Below, one piece after another: positions 14,485 to 22,787 of a DNA stretch of 32,900 bases. The stretch is from Thermofilaceae archaeon (lineage in GTDB: Archaea > Thermoproteota > Thermoprotei > Thermofilales > Thermofilaceae). Position numbers and translations under genes: made by a program. The stretch is from positions 1 to 32,900 of the forward strand of contig JALSNQ010000015.1 of assembly GCA_026986905.1 (NCBI GenBank). Reading direction: 5' to 3'. The notes beneath the pieces are model-generated. The model worked only from the letters and a program-made list of their open reading frames with translations, did no database searches and had not been told where the DNA came from. The stretch's first letter is position 1. Each line of letters starts with the position of its first letter.

Positions 14485-17333
14485 GGCGGGCCTATTTCCG
14501 GGAGATAATCTTCTAGGAACATCGGCGCGTATATGTATCCATTTTCCCAGTAATCGCTCACATCGGTTAGGTTCAGCCAGCCTTCGCCTCTAGGCCTAAA
14601 GTCCATGAAGACTCCGTTATACACGACTAATGTGCCCCTGTAGACGGTGGAATAGTAGTCAATGGGGTTGTAAAGCGTCTCTATCGATCCCTGCTTGAAG
14701 CCTCCAGGGGCGAACATCGTTACTTCGAACTTTGGCTCTACGCCAGTGTTGTAGAGATTATCTACGCTAGCCCTATCTATTATAGCGGCTCTACCCATGA
14801 CGTCGTTCCAGTAGGCCGCGAAGAAGCTTGGATTGTCTTTCTCTACAACAGGGGGATAAGACGTCCATGCGAAGGGCGTGCCGTCCGTCGAGTTATTAGT
14901 GTCTACGTAGACGAACCAGTCGGCTATGCCTCGGCCCATTGCGCTGTACATCCAGTAGCCCACGTCTGTGTGGCTACGCTTCCAATAGACGTATGTGGTG
15001 ACAGGTATGTACCGTGTGCCGTTGATTATCTCTACGAGCGAAAGCGTATCATAATAGTTTGTGAGTCCACCTGGTACATAGCAGCTAGAATAAACACTGT
15101 TCACCCTAGACGTGTTTAGTAGCGCGAAAATGCGTATGGGAGCTTTGATGTAGCTGTAGCGCATGTAGTGATAGTATATAGTCCAGGTACCGTAGGGCCT
15201 CCACTTGCCCAGGGAGCTCCCACACTCCCCGAAGGCGTGTATGTTGAATGGGCCGAAGGCGTAGTCGGTTATCGGGTCTCTCAAGACGAAGGCCGCTACG
15301 CCGTAGTAGTCGACGTAGCCCCTCGAGGTCGTATGCTCCTGGTCAACGAACTCTACGTCGTAGAGGGGGTGCCAGACGTCCTTATGCGTGGCGTCCTCAA
15401 TATAGGTGATGTTTGTCGGATAGGCTGCGGGCTCGGTGTCCAGGTCGTCGTGCCACCATATGATAACCGTCTGGTTTGATATGTCGAGCCTAGGGAACTT
15501 TACCTGGAAGACTAGCGTGTCGTTGCCGTAGAAGTCTGTCTGGGGATCCGCTAGGCCAAGCGGAACCCTAACGGGCACTCCGTGCCACAGTACTACGGTC
15601 CAGTTCTCATACTGTATGGGCCTCTCCCTGAGCGTTGCAAGCGTACCATCCTCTGTTATGTTTACTCGGAGCTGTTTTATCGGCATAAACGGGAATGGAA
15701 GTATGCGGAACCCCCTTCTCACGGGAAGCCTGTGCCCGAGGAAGTAGAAGGAATAGTTCCACGTCATTTCAAGCGTGTAGACCTCGTCCGGCGTGGCGGC
15801 GGGTCTATTAATAGTATTTACGACGTACCTGTAGGCTACACCATACGTCGCGTATGCCCGATCTAAGTTCACGCTGGTTGGGGAGCCTATATCTAGATCC
15901 TGTATATACGAGACCCTGTCAAGCTCGATTCTCCACTGGCCACTCTTATAGGGATAGGTGCATGGTGACCTTAGATCGACCCAGTTACCCTCAAACACTA
16001 TGTTAAAGTAGCGCCTCCAGGTGACGCCGCTGAAGTATAACTGCATGTAGTCGACCGTGACATTGGTATATGTCACATAGTTTACGGTGAAGCTACTCAC
16101 ATGTACGTCGTCTAGGACTAACTCTCCATTGTACCACGTATCGTAGATTATCTGAGCGGCGCCATAGCGCGAACTGTCGTGATCGACAACAACCCTCACG
16201 TAAGAGTAGCGTGGAATATACACGTCGAGCGTGCTACCATTAGGGAATATTAACGAAGCCACAGTAGTGTACCTAGCATACACGCCCACGTCACCGCTCA
16301 CAACTGTGTGGCCGTTCTGCCCATTAAAGCCCCAGAGAGAGTACTGGTCTTCACAGACTACACTAGGCTTTACTGTAGAGACTGTTTGGGGCGTTCTCTT
16401 GTACACCTTGAACGCTATGTAGCGGTACGTCATGGCTTCCACTATTATACCCCTGTCGTCGCTCACCACTACCATCAAGGGGACGAAGTTTTTCCCAGTG
16501 AGAGGGTCTGCGAGTTCCTCAACGTATGGCTGAAAAGTGACGGTATAGTTCCCGAAGCCCTCGTATGTCACGTCGACGATCTTCGCTTTTTTCCACCTTC
16601 CCGTCCAGTAGCCGCTCTTCTTCTCGGGATAGTAGACCTCTATCCACCCTTTTGTGAGCAGTTCGGAGTAGGGTATGCCGTCGTCCACCCGGACGTTTAT
16701 CCTAATCGTGGTCGTGTTGGCCACTGGATCCTCCTTTACGGGTTCGGGGAAAACGGTCAGGAAGACCCCGACCAGTACGTCGGACTCCCATCCATAGAAG
16801 CCAGCGTTTGTTAGATTAAGCCTCAGCTTAGCATACGCGACAGACGCCGAGCTCGGCCAGTACCAGTAACCCTTTACCAGGTCGCTTACACTCCTTTTCC
16901 TGCCTATGTACTTTGAAATATCGAGTGTGCCTATCTGGTAGCTTATCTGAGGCCCATAGCTAGAATACGCCGTAGAAGTAGCTGCGAGCCAGTACTGGAG
17001 GTACGCGTTAGCAACCATCCTAGCGACGGTGAAGTTGTGCCTCGCGCCGTAGGAGAGGCCTAGGTTGCTGAATCTCGATAGGAATGCGCGGAACCTGGAG
17101 TAGTTGTAGTACGCCCTCGTGGCAGCGGCGAGGACTACCGCCGTGGCCCTGGAGAAGTCTGCGGTTATGGAGCCGACGACCTCCCTGACCACTATGCTCC
17201 TTGTTTTGAGGAAGAAGAGTTGGGCCTCGTAGACGCTTACAACTATGCTCATGACCACTATAGTGATGAGGAGGGCTGTGGCTACGAGTATCTGGCCCCT
17301 CCTACTCCTTCTATATGAACACGCGGGCCTCAT
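14481..17333 (-). CDS. Large pilin-like secreted protein, last gene of the pilin-type operon
   Basis: A 950-residue protein with no recognised family. The N-terminus YRRSRRG-QILVATALL, with a hydrophobic run to about residue 35, looks like a class III (prepilin peptidase) signal cut after Gly13. About 60 more helical residues follow, then a long beta-rich exterior domain very rich in Tyr, Trp and Asn. I count about 18 N-x-S/T glycosylation sites. There are four exterior cysteines (in VVCED, SPCTY, GECGS, SSCYV). The ATG follows the previous stop by 2 bases. By position and size it recalls the large tip pseudopilin GspK of type II secretion, but that is only an analogy. It could equally be a surface adhesin or sheath protein. 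Confidence 0.85.
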   Translation of the reverse strand: MRPACSYRRSRRGQILVATALLITIVVMSIVVSVYEAQLFFLKTRSIVVREVVGSITADFSRATAVVLAAATRAYYNYSRFRAFLSRFSNLGLSYGARHNFTVARMVANAYLQYWLAATSTAYSSYGPQISYQIGTLDISKYIGRKRSVSDLVKGYWYWPSSASVAYAKLRLNLTNAGFYGWESDVLVGVFLTVFPEPVKEDPVANTTTIRINVRVDDGIPYSELLTKGWIEVYYPEKKSGYWTGRWKKAKIVDVTYEGFGNYTVTFQPYVEELADPLTGKNFVPLMVVVSDDRGIIVEAMTYRYIAFKVYKRTPQTVSTVKPSVVCEDQYSLWGFNGQNGHTVVSGDVGVYARYTTVASLIFPNGSTLDVYIPRYSYVRVVVDHDSSRYGAAQIIYDTWYNGELVLDDVHVSSFTVNYVTYTNVTVDYMQLYFSGVTWRRYFNIVFEGNWVDLRSPCTYPYKSGQWRIELDRVSYIQDLDIGSPTSVNLDRAYATYGVAYRYVVNTINRPAATPDEVYTLEMTWNYSFYFLGHRLPVRRGFRILPFPFMPIKQLRVNITEDGTLATLRERPIQYENWTVVLWHGVPVRVPLGLADPQTDFYGNDTLVFQVKFPRLDISNQTVIIWWHDDLDTEPAAYPTNITYIEDATHKDVWHPLYDVEFVDQEHTTSRGYVDYYGVAAFVLRDPITDYAFGPFNIHAFGECGSSLGKWRPYGTWTIYYHYMRYSYIKAPIRIFALLNTSRVNSVYSSCYVPGGLTNYYDTLSLVEIINGTRYIPVTTYVYWKRSHTDVGYWMYSAMGRGIADWFVYVDTNNSTDGTPFAWTSYPPVVEKDNPSFFAAYWNDVMGRAAIIDRASVDNLYNTGVEPKFEVTMFAPGGFKQGSIETLYNPIDYYSTVYRGTLVVYNGVFMDFRPRGEGWLNLTDVSDYWENGYIYAPMFLEDYLPEIGPP

Positions 17334-17335
17334 GG

Positions 17336-17845
17336 CTAACCACCAAAACCTAGTACAAGGATTATATAGAGGACAGAGCCTCTGACAGAGTCAGGCCTCC
17401 CAACTACAACGTATGTGTAGGAGACCGATTCAGCGTCATAGAGAGTCATGTTGTCGAAGTCCTCAACATTCGTTATTCTCCCGTGATCTAACCTATCAAA
17501 ATATATTTCACCCGTAGTTGCGTTTATCTTCATCTCGTATACCTCCATTTTGAATACTATCTCTGGGGGCAGGCTAGTGGAGAGCATGAGCTTCATCTCG
17601 TTTTCCCAGTCGGCCCCGGTGAGGTTCCCCTGGACGATTATGCGCTCATAGACCCTCGCCTTTGCGAAGTCGTTGAGAAGGTTGTATGCCAGCCTGCGCA
17701 GGTCGCTGGTCTCCCTGACGTACTGGCTCTTTATCGGCCTCGTGAAGTTCATGACGAATATTATCGCGACTACCATCATGAAGGTGGCTAAGAGGAGTTC
17801 TATGAGCCTCGCCTGCCCCCTACGTTTACGCGATATAGCGGTCAT
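17336..17845 (-). CDS. Pilin-like membrane protein with class III signal
   Basis: A 169-residue protein. The leader KRRG followed by QARLIELLL and a hydrophobic run to about residue 34 is close to the type IV pilin pattern, including a Glu six residues after the likely cut at Gly10. The rest is a small exterior domain with four N-x-S/T sites. I place the start at the ATG at 17845 because it overlaps the upstream stop as ATGA, has GGAGGG directly before it and leads straight into the signal. The open frame reaches back to 18013, but that part is inside the upstream gene and looks unlike protein. It is the fourth gene of the operon. Confidence 0.85.
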   Translation of the reverse strand: MTAISRKRRGQARLIELLLATFMMVVAIIFVMNFTRPIKSQYVRETSDLRRLAYNLLNDFAKARVYERIIVQGNLTGADWENEMKLMLSTSLPPEIVFKMEVYEMKINATTGEIYFDRLDHGRITNVEDFDNMTLYDAESVSYTYVVVGRPDSVRGSVLYIILVLGFGG

Positions 17846-19035
17846 CCCTCCACCCCCCTCCAAATGGTTAGCCTGACGAGGTAGGGGTAGTTGTAGATCT
17901 GCGCTATGCGCGTGATCACAACGGAGTTCGCCGGCATGCTCGCCCTCGAGCCATACGATATGTCTATACTGGGTATCCTGTTGACCACTATGACTATGAG
18001 GCTCCCATTCCACTCCCCCAGCACGAAGACGTGCGAGGAGAGTCTCTCCAGGTAGCTTATCTTGCCGACCTTGAAGTCTCCAGGCGGCAGGGGGACTGTG
18101 AAGTTGAACGGCGTAGCGTTGTACCAGGTAATACTCGTGGTCGCGAGCAGGCTCCTATACTCTGGGAGAGCCTGCACCACCTCGTCCCTGGTTATTATCG
18201 CGCCGCTCAGGTTTCCCACGTTCACGCTACTATTCACTATCACGTAGTCCCCGATTATGTAGCCCGTGGTGGGCGCCCCGGGAGCCGGGGGCAGCGAGTA
18301 GCCCGCTACAGCGACGAAGCCCTTCCAGTCAACATGGATAATATAGAAGTGGAAGAGGAGCTTCGTGTTGAATGTGCTCAGCGCGGAGCTTATCTCATCA
18401 GTAAAGTTCATCTCCGCGTAGCCGAGCGCGTCGGTCGCGTTACTCTTCGCGAATATCACATAGCTGACGTTCGAGCCTCCCCCGGGCAGCGGGGTGGCCT
18501 TGGCTAGCACGAGAATAGCCGTCACGTTGGCGCCTGGCACGCCGAAGTCATACCAGTTATAGACCTGCACCCTTACGACGGACGGTATACCGGGAGCCGG
18601 GGAGCCTGGAACCGGGTAAAATGCTAGAGGCGTCACGTTGACTGAGAGGAGAGGCTTCATTTCAAGCCTGAATCCGTACTTGCCGCTGAGCCCCAGCATG
18701 CCGGCTATCTCGGTGGAGTTCACTAGAAGCGGGTTAGGGAGCGTCGTGAGGTTTGCTAACCTCATAACCTTGTCGGGATCCACGACGTAGGGGGTTCGCG
18801 TTCCATTCAACGCTAGCCCGAAGTCCGTGAGCGTGGCGTTCGGGTTGGTTCCCCAGTCCGGCGGGTCGCCGGGCGTCAACAGAACCTTGTCCATCACTCG
18901 CTCCGCCACGTTGTATAGCTGCTCCTCTTTGACTGTCTCCAGCCTGCCAGTGACCACGTTGACTACTTCAAACGCTACTATGAGGAAGAGGACTATGAGG
19001 ACTCCTATGGCCAGGTACTCGAGCGCCGCGTGCAT
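17842..19035 (-). CDS. Membrane-anchored, heavily glycosylatable pilin-like protein
   Basis: A 397-residue protein that begins MHAALEYLAIG and runs directly into a hydrophobic segment to about residue 29. It therefore looks like a pilin core without the usual basic leader. A helix (TVKEEQLYNVAERVMDKVLL) and TPGDPPDWG follow, then a long beta-rich exterior part with Pro/Gly-rich stretches. I count 14 N-x-S/T sites and no cysteine. ATG lies 2 bases after the upstream stop, with GGTGGA before it. It is the third gene of the operon. No enzyme motif is visible. Exterior location is inferred from the anchor and the sequons. Confidence 0.85.
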   Translation of the reverse strand: MHAALEYLAIGVLIVLFLIVAFEVVNVVTGRLETVKEEQLYNVAERVMDKVLLTPGDPPDWGTNPNATLTDFGLALNGTRTPYVVDPDKVMRLANLTTLPNPLLVNSTEIAGMLGLSGKYGFRLEMKPLLSVNVTPLAFYPVPGSPAPGIPSVVRVQVYNWYDFGVPGANVTAILVLAKATPLPGGGSNVSYVIFAKSNATDALGYAEMNFTDEISSALSTFNTKLLFHFYIIHVDWKGFVAVAGYSLPPAPGAPTTGYIIGDYVIVNSSVNVGNLSGAIITRDEVVQALPEYRSLLATTSITWYNATPFNFTVPLPPGDFKVGKISYLERLSSHVFVLGEWNGSLIVIVVNRIPSIDISYGSRASMPANSVVITRIAQIYNYPYLVRLTIWRGVEG

Positions 19036-19037
19036 GG

Positions 19038-19580
19038 CTATCCACCGTATACCACTCCAAAGCCCACGTAGACGTAGCCGCCGCTCCTATAGGTCACAAT
19101 GACGGGCTTCCCCGGCATCTCCTCTCCACCCACCACCCGCGGCGGCGTGGGCAGTAGCAGCCTGTTTGTGACGTTTATCCCGTTAACCGTCACAGTGCCG
19201 TTGACCACCCTCACAGGGTTTTTGCCGAAATTCGGCGTCACAACGACCCTAACCTGCTCATAAAGCTGCAGCTTAGCCTTTACAAGTATCTTGTCGCTGG
19301 CAACCTGGTCGATAATTATCTCGTAGGCCTGGTTTGCAATCGTGGGGGGCACGTGTAGGTACATGTAGCTCATACTGCCCCCGCCGAGCGTCTGGACGGA
19401 GACCAGCTCCACTATCTCCTTAGCCGTGCTCTCAGCGACCTCTGCGAGCCTAACGTTCTGTATCTGCATTGATACGAGAAAGCCAAGCCCTATGAAGGCC
19501 GCCACGATGATAAACATGACCCCCATGAGCGCGAGGGTGCCCATCAGGTGGGAGAATATAGGCGACGCCATGTCTCTCAC
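19038..19580 (-). CDS. Membrane-anchored small pilin-like protein
   Basis: A 180-residue protein with a hydrophobic N-terminal segment at about residues 12-38 and a helix after it (RLAEVAESTAKEIVELVS). An exterior beta-rich domain with two N-x-S/T sites follows. No basic-Gly leader is visible, so it may be a plain anchor like FlaF/FlaG-type proteins or a leaderless pseudopilin. The listed GTG overlaps the upstream TGA by 4 bases (GTGA). An ATG three codons later at 19571 is possible. It is the second gene of the operon. The VGGGSMSYMYLHVPP-type core is not one I can place. Confidence 0.82.
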   Translation of the reverse strand: MRDMASPIFSHLMGTLALMGVMFIIVAAFIGLGFLVSMQIQNVRLAEVAESTAKEIVELVSVQTLGGGSMSYMYLHVPPTIANQAYEIIIDQVASDKILVKAKLQLYEQVRVVVTPNFGKNPVRVVNGTVTVNGINVTNRLLLPTPPRVVGGEEMPGKPVIVTYRSGGYVYVGFGVVYGG

Positions 19581-20380
19581 CCGCGCGTGCTAACCTCGAC
19601 GTCGGCTATCCTCACAACAACGATCGTCCCCTGGGCCGTGGGGTCTCCTGCGAAGACCTTGCTCTCGGGATGACCGTTCAAGACCGCTGTGACATTTATC
19701 GCGGTACCGCTGAACTTGTACTCCATGGTTTTTATGCCGCGGTTCCTGAAGATCACCGGTATATGCCCGGCGCCCCCCACGGGGCCTATCGTGAGGTTGA
19801 TATAGGATATAGCGAAGTAATTGTACTTCTTCGTCACCCCTCCCTCTAAGAGGTCGAAGACACCCATATAATTGACCCTCACCCTGGTGGGCATGAGGTA
19901 CACCTTAGCCCTACCGCTGAAGTTCTCATAGACGACAACCATGGGCTCCCCGGGGCCTACGATGAGCCTCTTAAGCTCTAGACCGGGGTTTATCGTTATT
20001 TCTGGCCTGAGAACCCTGAACACAGTGGTCACCAGGGAGCCTCCCACAGCCACTATGGAGGAGGTCTCCCGGTCGTAGATAACCCTCGTGCCGTTAACAT
20101 ACACCTCTAGGGGGCCGTAGGCGTTCTCAACAAAGTTTATTCCCGTCGATGAGAGGCTGAACCTAATATACCTAGACCCCCCCGCGCCCAGAGCTACCTG
20201 CTCGAGCGCGGTAGCCGTGTATATGAACATGTCCTTCGTAGACTCGTATTCCATCTGCTGCCTGTTCGCGTCTATAAGCGACGTGGCGTAGAAGATGGCC
20301 ACACCGATTAACGTGAGCAGTATACCCGCTAAAATAACCGTCGAGACTACCTGGGAAACACCTCTACGTCTACGAGGCAT
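19577..20380 (-). CDS. Type IV pilin-like protein, first gene of the operon
   Basis: A 267-residue protein with the clearest archaeal pilin signal in the window. MPRRRRG is followed by VSQVVSTVILAGILL, resembling the archaeal type IV pilin N-terminal domain, with a predicted cut after Gly7 by a PibD-type peptidase. The exterior domain is beta-rich, with four N-x-S/T sites and no cysteine. The open frame extends to a GTG at 20425. However, the TATA-like element at 20431-20441 places transcription start near 20408, downstream of that GTG, so I take the ATG at 20380. It is probably the founding or major subunit of whatever the operon builds. Confidence 0.87.
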   Translation of the reverse strand: MPRRRRGVSQVVSTVILAGILLTLIGVAIFYATSLIDANRQQMEYESTKDMFIYTATALEQVALGAGGSRYIRFSLSSTGINFVENAYGPLEVYVNGTRVIYDRETSSIVAVGGSLVTTVFRVLRPEITINPGLELKRLIVGPGEPMVVVYENFSGRAKVYLMPTRVRVNYMGVFDLLEGGVTKKYNYFAISYINLTIGPVGGAGHIPVIFRNRGIKTMEYKFSGTAINVTAVLNGHPESKVFAGDPTAQGTIVVVRIADVEVSTRG

Positions 20381-20430
20381 AACAAGGCACCGCGTAACAG
20401 CTACCAAACTATACCGGCATACCACTATGG

Positions 20431-20441
20431 AATATATATCA
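20431..20441 (-). promoter_or_regulatory. TATA box of the pilin-like operon
   Basis: The minus strand reads TGATATATATT here, about 50-60 bases before the ATG at 20380. Transcription would start near 20408 and give a leader of about 25 bases. No other TATA-like element is seen on the minus strand between the five genes, so one transcript is likely. Confidence 0.5.
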
Positions 20442-20522
20442 TGTATAGTTCAAAAAAAGGATACCTCTGCAAACAATCTTCCACCCACGGAGGCAGCGAC
20501 GCAATGTACCCCCGCGGCGTCA

Positions 20523-20531
20523 CTGATATAC
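20523..20531 (+). promoter_or_regulatory. TATA box of the NfeD/stomatin pair
   Basis: CTGATATACAA lies about 30-36 bases before the ATG at 20559, predicting transcription start near 20552 and an almost leaderless message. The stretch between this and the pilin-operon promoter (20442-20522) shows no gene that I can support. Confidence 0.4.
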
Positions 20532-20558
20532 AAGGTCTACAAGTGATCATATACATAG

Positions 20559-21839
20559 ATGGAGAAGATGACGGAAACACAGCGTCTCGAGGTGCGGGCC
20601 ACCGTTTTAACGCTCATACTCGTGGTCTCCCTCTCAATCCTCCTTGCCCAAACACGTGCCTCCCCGGCAGCAAAGGGCCCCCTGGTGATAGCCTACGTCA
20701 AGGGTACAGTCGACGAAGGCCTAGTCTACACCATTCAGCGCGCCGCTTCGGCAGCCAAGGGCGGCACGCTTATACTAGTAGTCGACAGCTACGGTGGATA
20801 TCTACGCTCGATGGATAGGATAGTGGAGACCGTCTCCTCCTGCCCCTGCCGCACGGTCGCATGGATCCCTCCCGGCTCCAAAGCGGTGTCCGCGGCCGCG
20901 GTTGTCGCGCTTAGCGCAGAGAAACTCTACGTGGGCAAGGGGGCGGTGCTGGGCGCGTGCCACTCCTGGCCGGCCGACGAGAAAGTATTATCATACATGG
21001 CTAAGAGGGTCGAAAGCCTTCTAGTAAAGAGGGGCGTGAGGGATGCGAAACGCCTAGCCATAGGAATGGTGTACAACAACACAACACTAGACTATGAGGA
21101 GATGGTGAAACGGGGAGTGGCTGACGGGGAAGCCGATACGCTAGACGCGCTCCTCGCAGAATTGGGGCTCAAGGGGTCTCACGCGGAGATATATAGGAGA
21201 GGGGTTGTGAGCGACCTTATAAGTTTTCTCTTCGACCCGGGCACCGCGCTCATGTTCATAGTTCTAGGCGTCCTTCTCGTCGTGCTTGGCGTAAAGACAG
21301 GAGGACACCACGGGTTCCTCCTAACAGGCCTTGCGCTGTTGGCGCTCTCGTTCTACTCCCTGGACATTATAGGTGGAAGCCTACTCACATTCACCCTGCT
21401 CGCGTTGGGCCTCACAGCGCTCATACTGGAGCTGAAAAAGCCGGGCCTGCAGGTCTTCGGCGCGCTGGGCTTAACGCTGATATTTCTAGCGGTTATATTC
21501 GAATACTATAGGCGGCCCTACGTCGAGTTCGGCTTGAACCTTCTCCCACTGGTCGTCAGCTTCATAGTGATAGCCGGCTTCCTAGTCTTCGTTATAGTGA
21601 AGGCGTCTACGGCGTTGAAGATGCACGTGGAGAGCCTGGAGGAAAAGCTCGTCGGTAAGAGGGGCAGGGCGAAGACTAGGATATCCCCTGGAAAGCCCGG
21701 CGTAGTCAACGTGGAGAGCGAGGACTGGAGCGCCGTAAGCGATGAGGAGATAGAGGCCGGAGAAGAGGTGGAGGTTGTAGGTGTCGAGGGTCTCACGCTG
21801 AGAGTGAAGCGTGCCGGGAATAAGCAACCTTTATCGTAA
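20559..21839 (+). CDS. NfeD-type membrane serine protease
   Basis: A ClpP-class membrane protease of the NfeD 1b family, as in Pyrococcus PH1510, which cuts the C-terminus of its partner stomatin. The signal or anchor is at residues 14-31. The ClpP-like exterior domain spans about 40-205, with VVDSYGG, the likely nucleophile Ser111 (KAVSAAA) and a likely general-base Lys149 (YMAKR). Five or six membrane segments lie at about 225-365. A C-terminal OB-fold NfeD domain ends with GEEVEVVGVEGLTLRV at about 400-415. Length of 426 residues is normal. ATG at 20568, three codons in, follows GGAG and is an alternative start. The stomatin gene follows after 33 bases. Confidence 0.92.
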   Translation: MEKMTETQRLEVRATVLTLILVVSLSILLAQTRASPAAKGPLVIAYVKGTVDEGLVYTIQRAASAAKGGTLILVVDSYGGYLRSMDRIVETVSSCPCRTVAWIPPGSKAVSAAAVVALSAEKLYVGKGAVLGACHSWPADEKVLSYMAKRVESLLVKRGVRDAKRLAIGMVYNNTTLDYEEMVKRGVADGEADTLDALLAELGLKGSHAEIYRRGVVSDLISFLFDPGTALMFIVLGVLLVVLGVKTGGHHGFLLTGLALLALSFYSLDIIGGSLLTFTLLALGLTALILELKKPGLQVFGALGLTLIFLAVIFEYYRRPYVEFGLNLLPLVVSFIVIAGFLVFVIVKASTALKMHVESLEEKLVGKRGRAKTRISPGKPGVVNVESEDWSAVSDEEIEAGEEVEVVGVEGLTLRVKRAGNKQPLS

Positions 21840-21872
21840 ATATACGCGTTAACCTCATGCTGGGTGCAGCAG

Positions 21873-22745
21873 ATGTTCGACATAATAACTCTAATCGTAG
21901 TCCTCCTGATACTGGGCTACATCATATACAGTAGCATAAAGATCGTCCCCGAGTACCAGCGCCTAGTGGTCTTCAGGCTAGGCAGGGCTATCAAGGTAGC
22001 CGGGCCCGGGCTAGTATTCCTTATACCATTCATAGACAAAGGCGTGGTAGTCGACCTGAGGGAGCAGTACATAGAGGTTGAGCGGCAGACGTGTATAACA
22101 AAGGACAACGCCCCAGTCGACATAGACTTCCTGATATACTTCAAGGTCATCGACCCCTTCAAAAGCGTACTCGAGGTGAGGGACTTTAGGGGCGCCGCAA
22201 TAGGCCTCGCAACGACCACCCTCAGGGCAGTCGTGGGGGACATAGACCTCGACCACGTACTCGCACAGCGCGAGTACATAAACGAGGTGCTCAGGGAGAA
22301 ACTAGACGAAGTAACCGCTAGATGGGGCGTCAAGGTTACGGCGGTCGAGATAAGGGAGATTCTGCCGCCTAGAGAGGTCCAGGAGGCCATGATCAAGCAG
22401 ATGAGCGCTGAGAGGACGCGGCGCGCAATGGTCACGGAGGCCGAGGGCAAGAAGGAGGCCGCCATCAAGGTAGCGGAGGGTGAGAAGCAGGCGACCATCC
22501 TGCGGGCGGAGGGCGAGAAACAGGCAGCGATACTCAGGGCTGAGGGGCTCGCGCTGGCGCTCGGCAAGATAGACGAGGCTGCATCCAAGATTGACAGCAA
22601 GACCATGATGCTGCAGTACTTCGACACGCTCCAGAAGGTCGGCAGCTCCCAGTCGACCAAGCTCGTGCTGCCAATGGAGGTCTTCAGGCTCCTAGAGCCC
22701 ATAAAGGAGCACCTTAAAGCACTCGAGGCTAAAAAACAGGCCTAA
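21873..22745 (+). CDS. Stomatin/prohibitin-family (SPFH) protein
   Basis: A membrane-anchored scaffold of 290 residues. The N-terminal hydrophobic hairpin or anchor is at about 2-22. The SPFH domain is at about 25-190, with EYQRLVVFRLGR and GPGLVFLIPFID. A coiled coil at about 185-240 carries repeats of AEGEKQA and AEGKKEA, and a C-terminal region is rich in charged residues. SPFH proteins form large membrane assemblies and are the substrate or partner of NfeD proteases, which matches the gene order here. I choose the ATG at 21873 because GGGTG lies six bases before it; the GTG at 21864 is part of that site. Confidence 0.94.
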   Translation: MFDIITLIVVLLILGYIIYSSIKIVPEYQRLVVFRLGRAIKVAGPGLVFLIPFIDKGVVVDLREQYIEVERQTCITKDNAPVDIDFLIYFKVIDPFKSVLEVRDFRGAAIGLATTTLRAVVGDIDLDHVLAQREYINEVLREKLDEVTARWGVKVTAVEIREILPPREVQEAMIKQMSAERTRRAMVTEAEGKKEAAIKVAEGEKQATILRAEGEKQAAILRAEGLALALGKIDEAASKIDSKTMMLQYFDTLQKVGSSQSTKLVLPMEVFRLLEPIKEHLKALEAKKQA

Positions 22746-22753
22746 GCCCGAAT

Positions 22754-22779
22754 CCCCTTTTTATATAAATAGCCAAAAA
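22754..22779. terminator. Two-sided T-rich terminator between stomatin and FGGY kinase genes
   Basis: On the plus strand CCCCTTTTTA at 22754-22763 follows the stomatin stop. On the minus strand GTTTTTGG at about 22780-22773 follows the FGGY kinase stop. Both are oligo-T runs of the kind that end archaeal transcription, in a 42-base convergent gap. Confidence 0.45.
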
Positions 22780-22787
22780 CATGAAGA

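Noticed and set aside
17846-18013. 56-residue extension of the fourth pilin-like gene
   Set aside because: It overlaps the coding end of the third gene in another frame and has His/Gln-rich, unnatural composition. The ATG at 17845 has a Shine-Dalgarno, an ATGA overlap and leads directly into the class III signal.
20381-20425. 15-residue extension of the first pilin-like gene
   Set aside because: The GTG at 20425 would lie upstream of the transcription start predicted from the TATA box at 20431-20441. The extension also moves the basic-Gly leader away from the N-terminus.
22435-22560. Tandem repeat-like DNA in the stomatin gene
   Set aside because: The repeats encode the AEGEKQA-type coiled coil normal for stomatins and are protein repeats, not a DNA element.
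21917-22702. 261-residue antisense frame inside the stomatin gene
   Set aside because: The plus strand encodes a clear SPFH protein with its coiled-coil repeats. The antisense frame is Ser-rich shadow coding with no recognisable motif.
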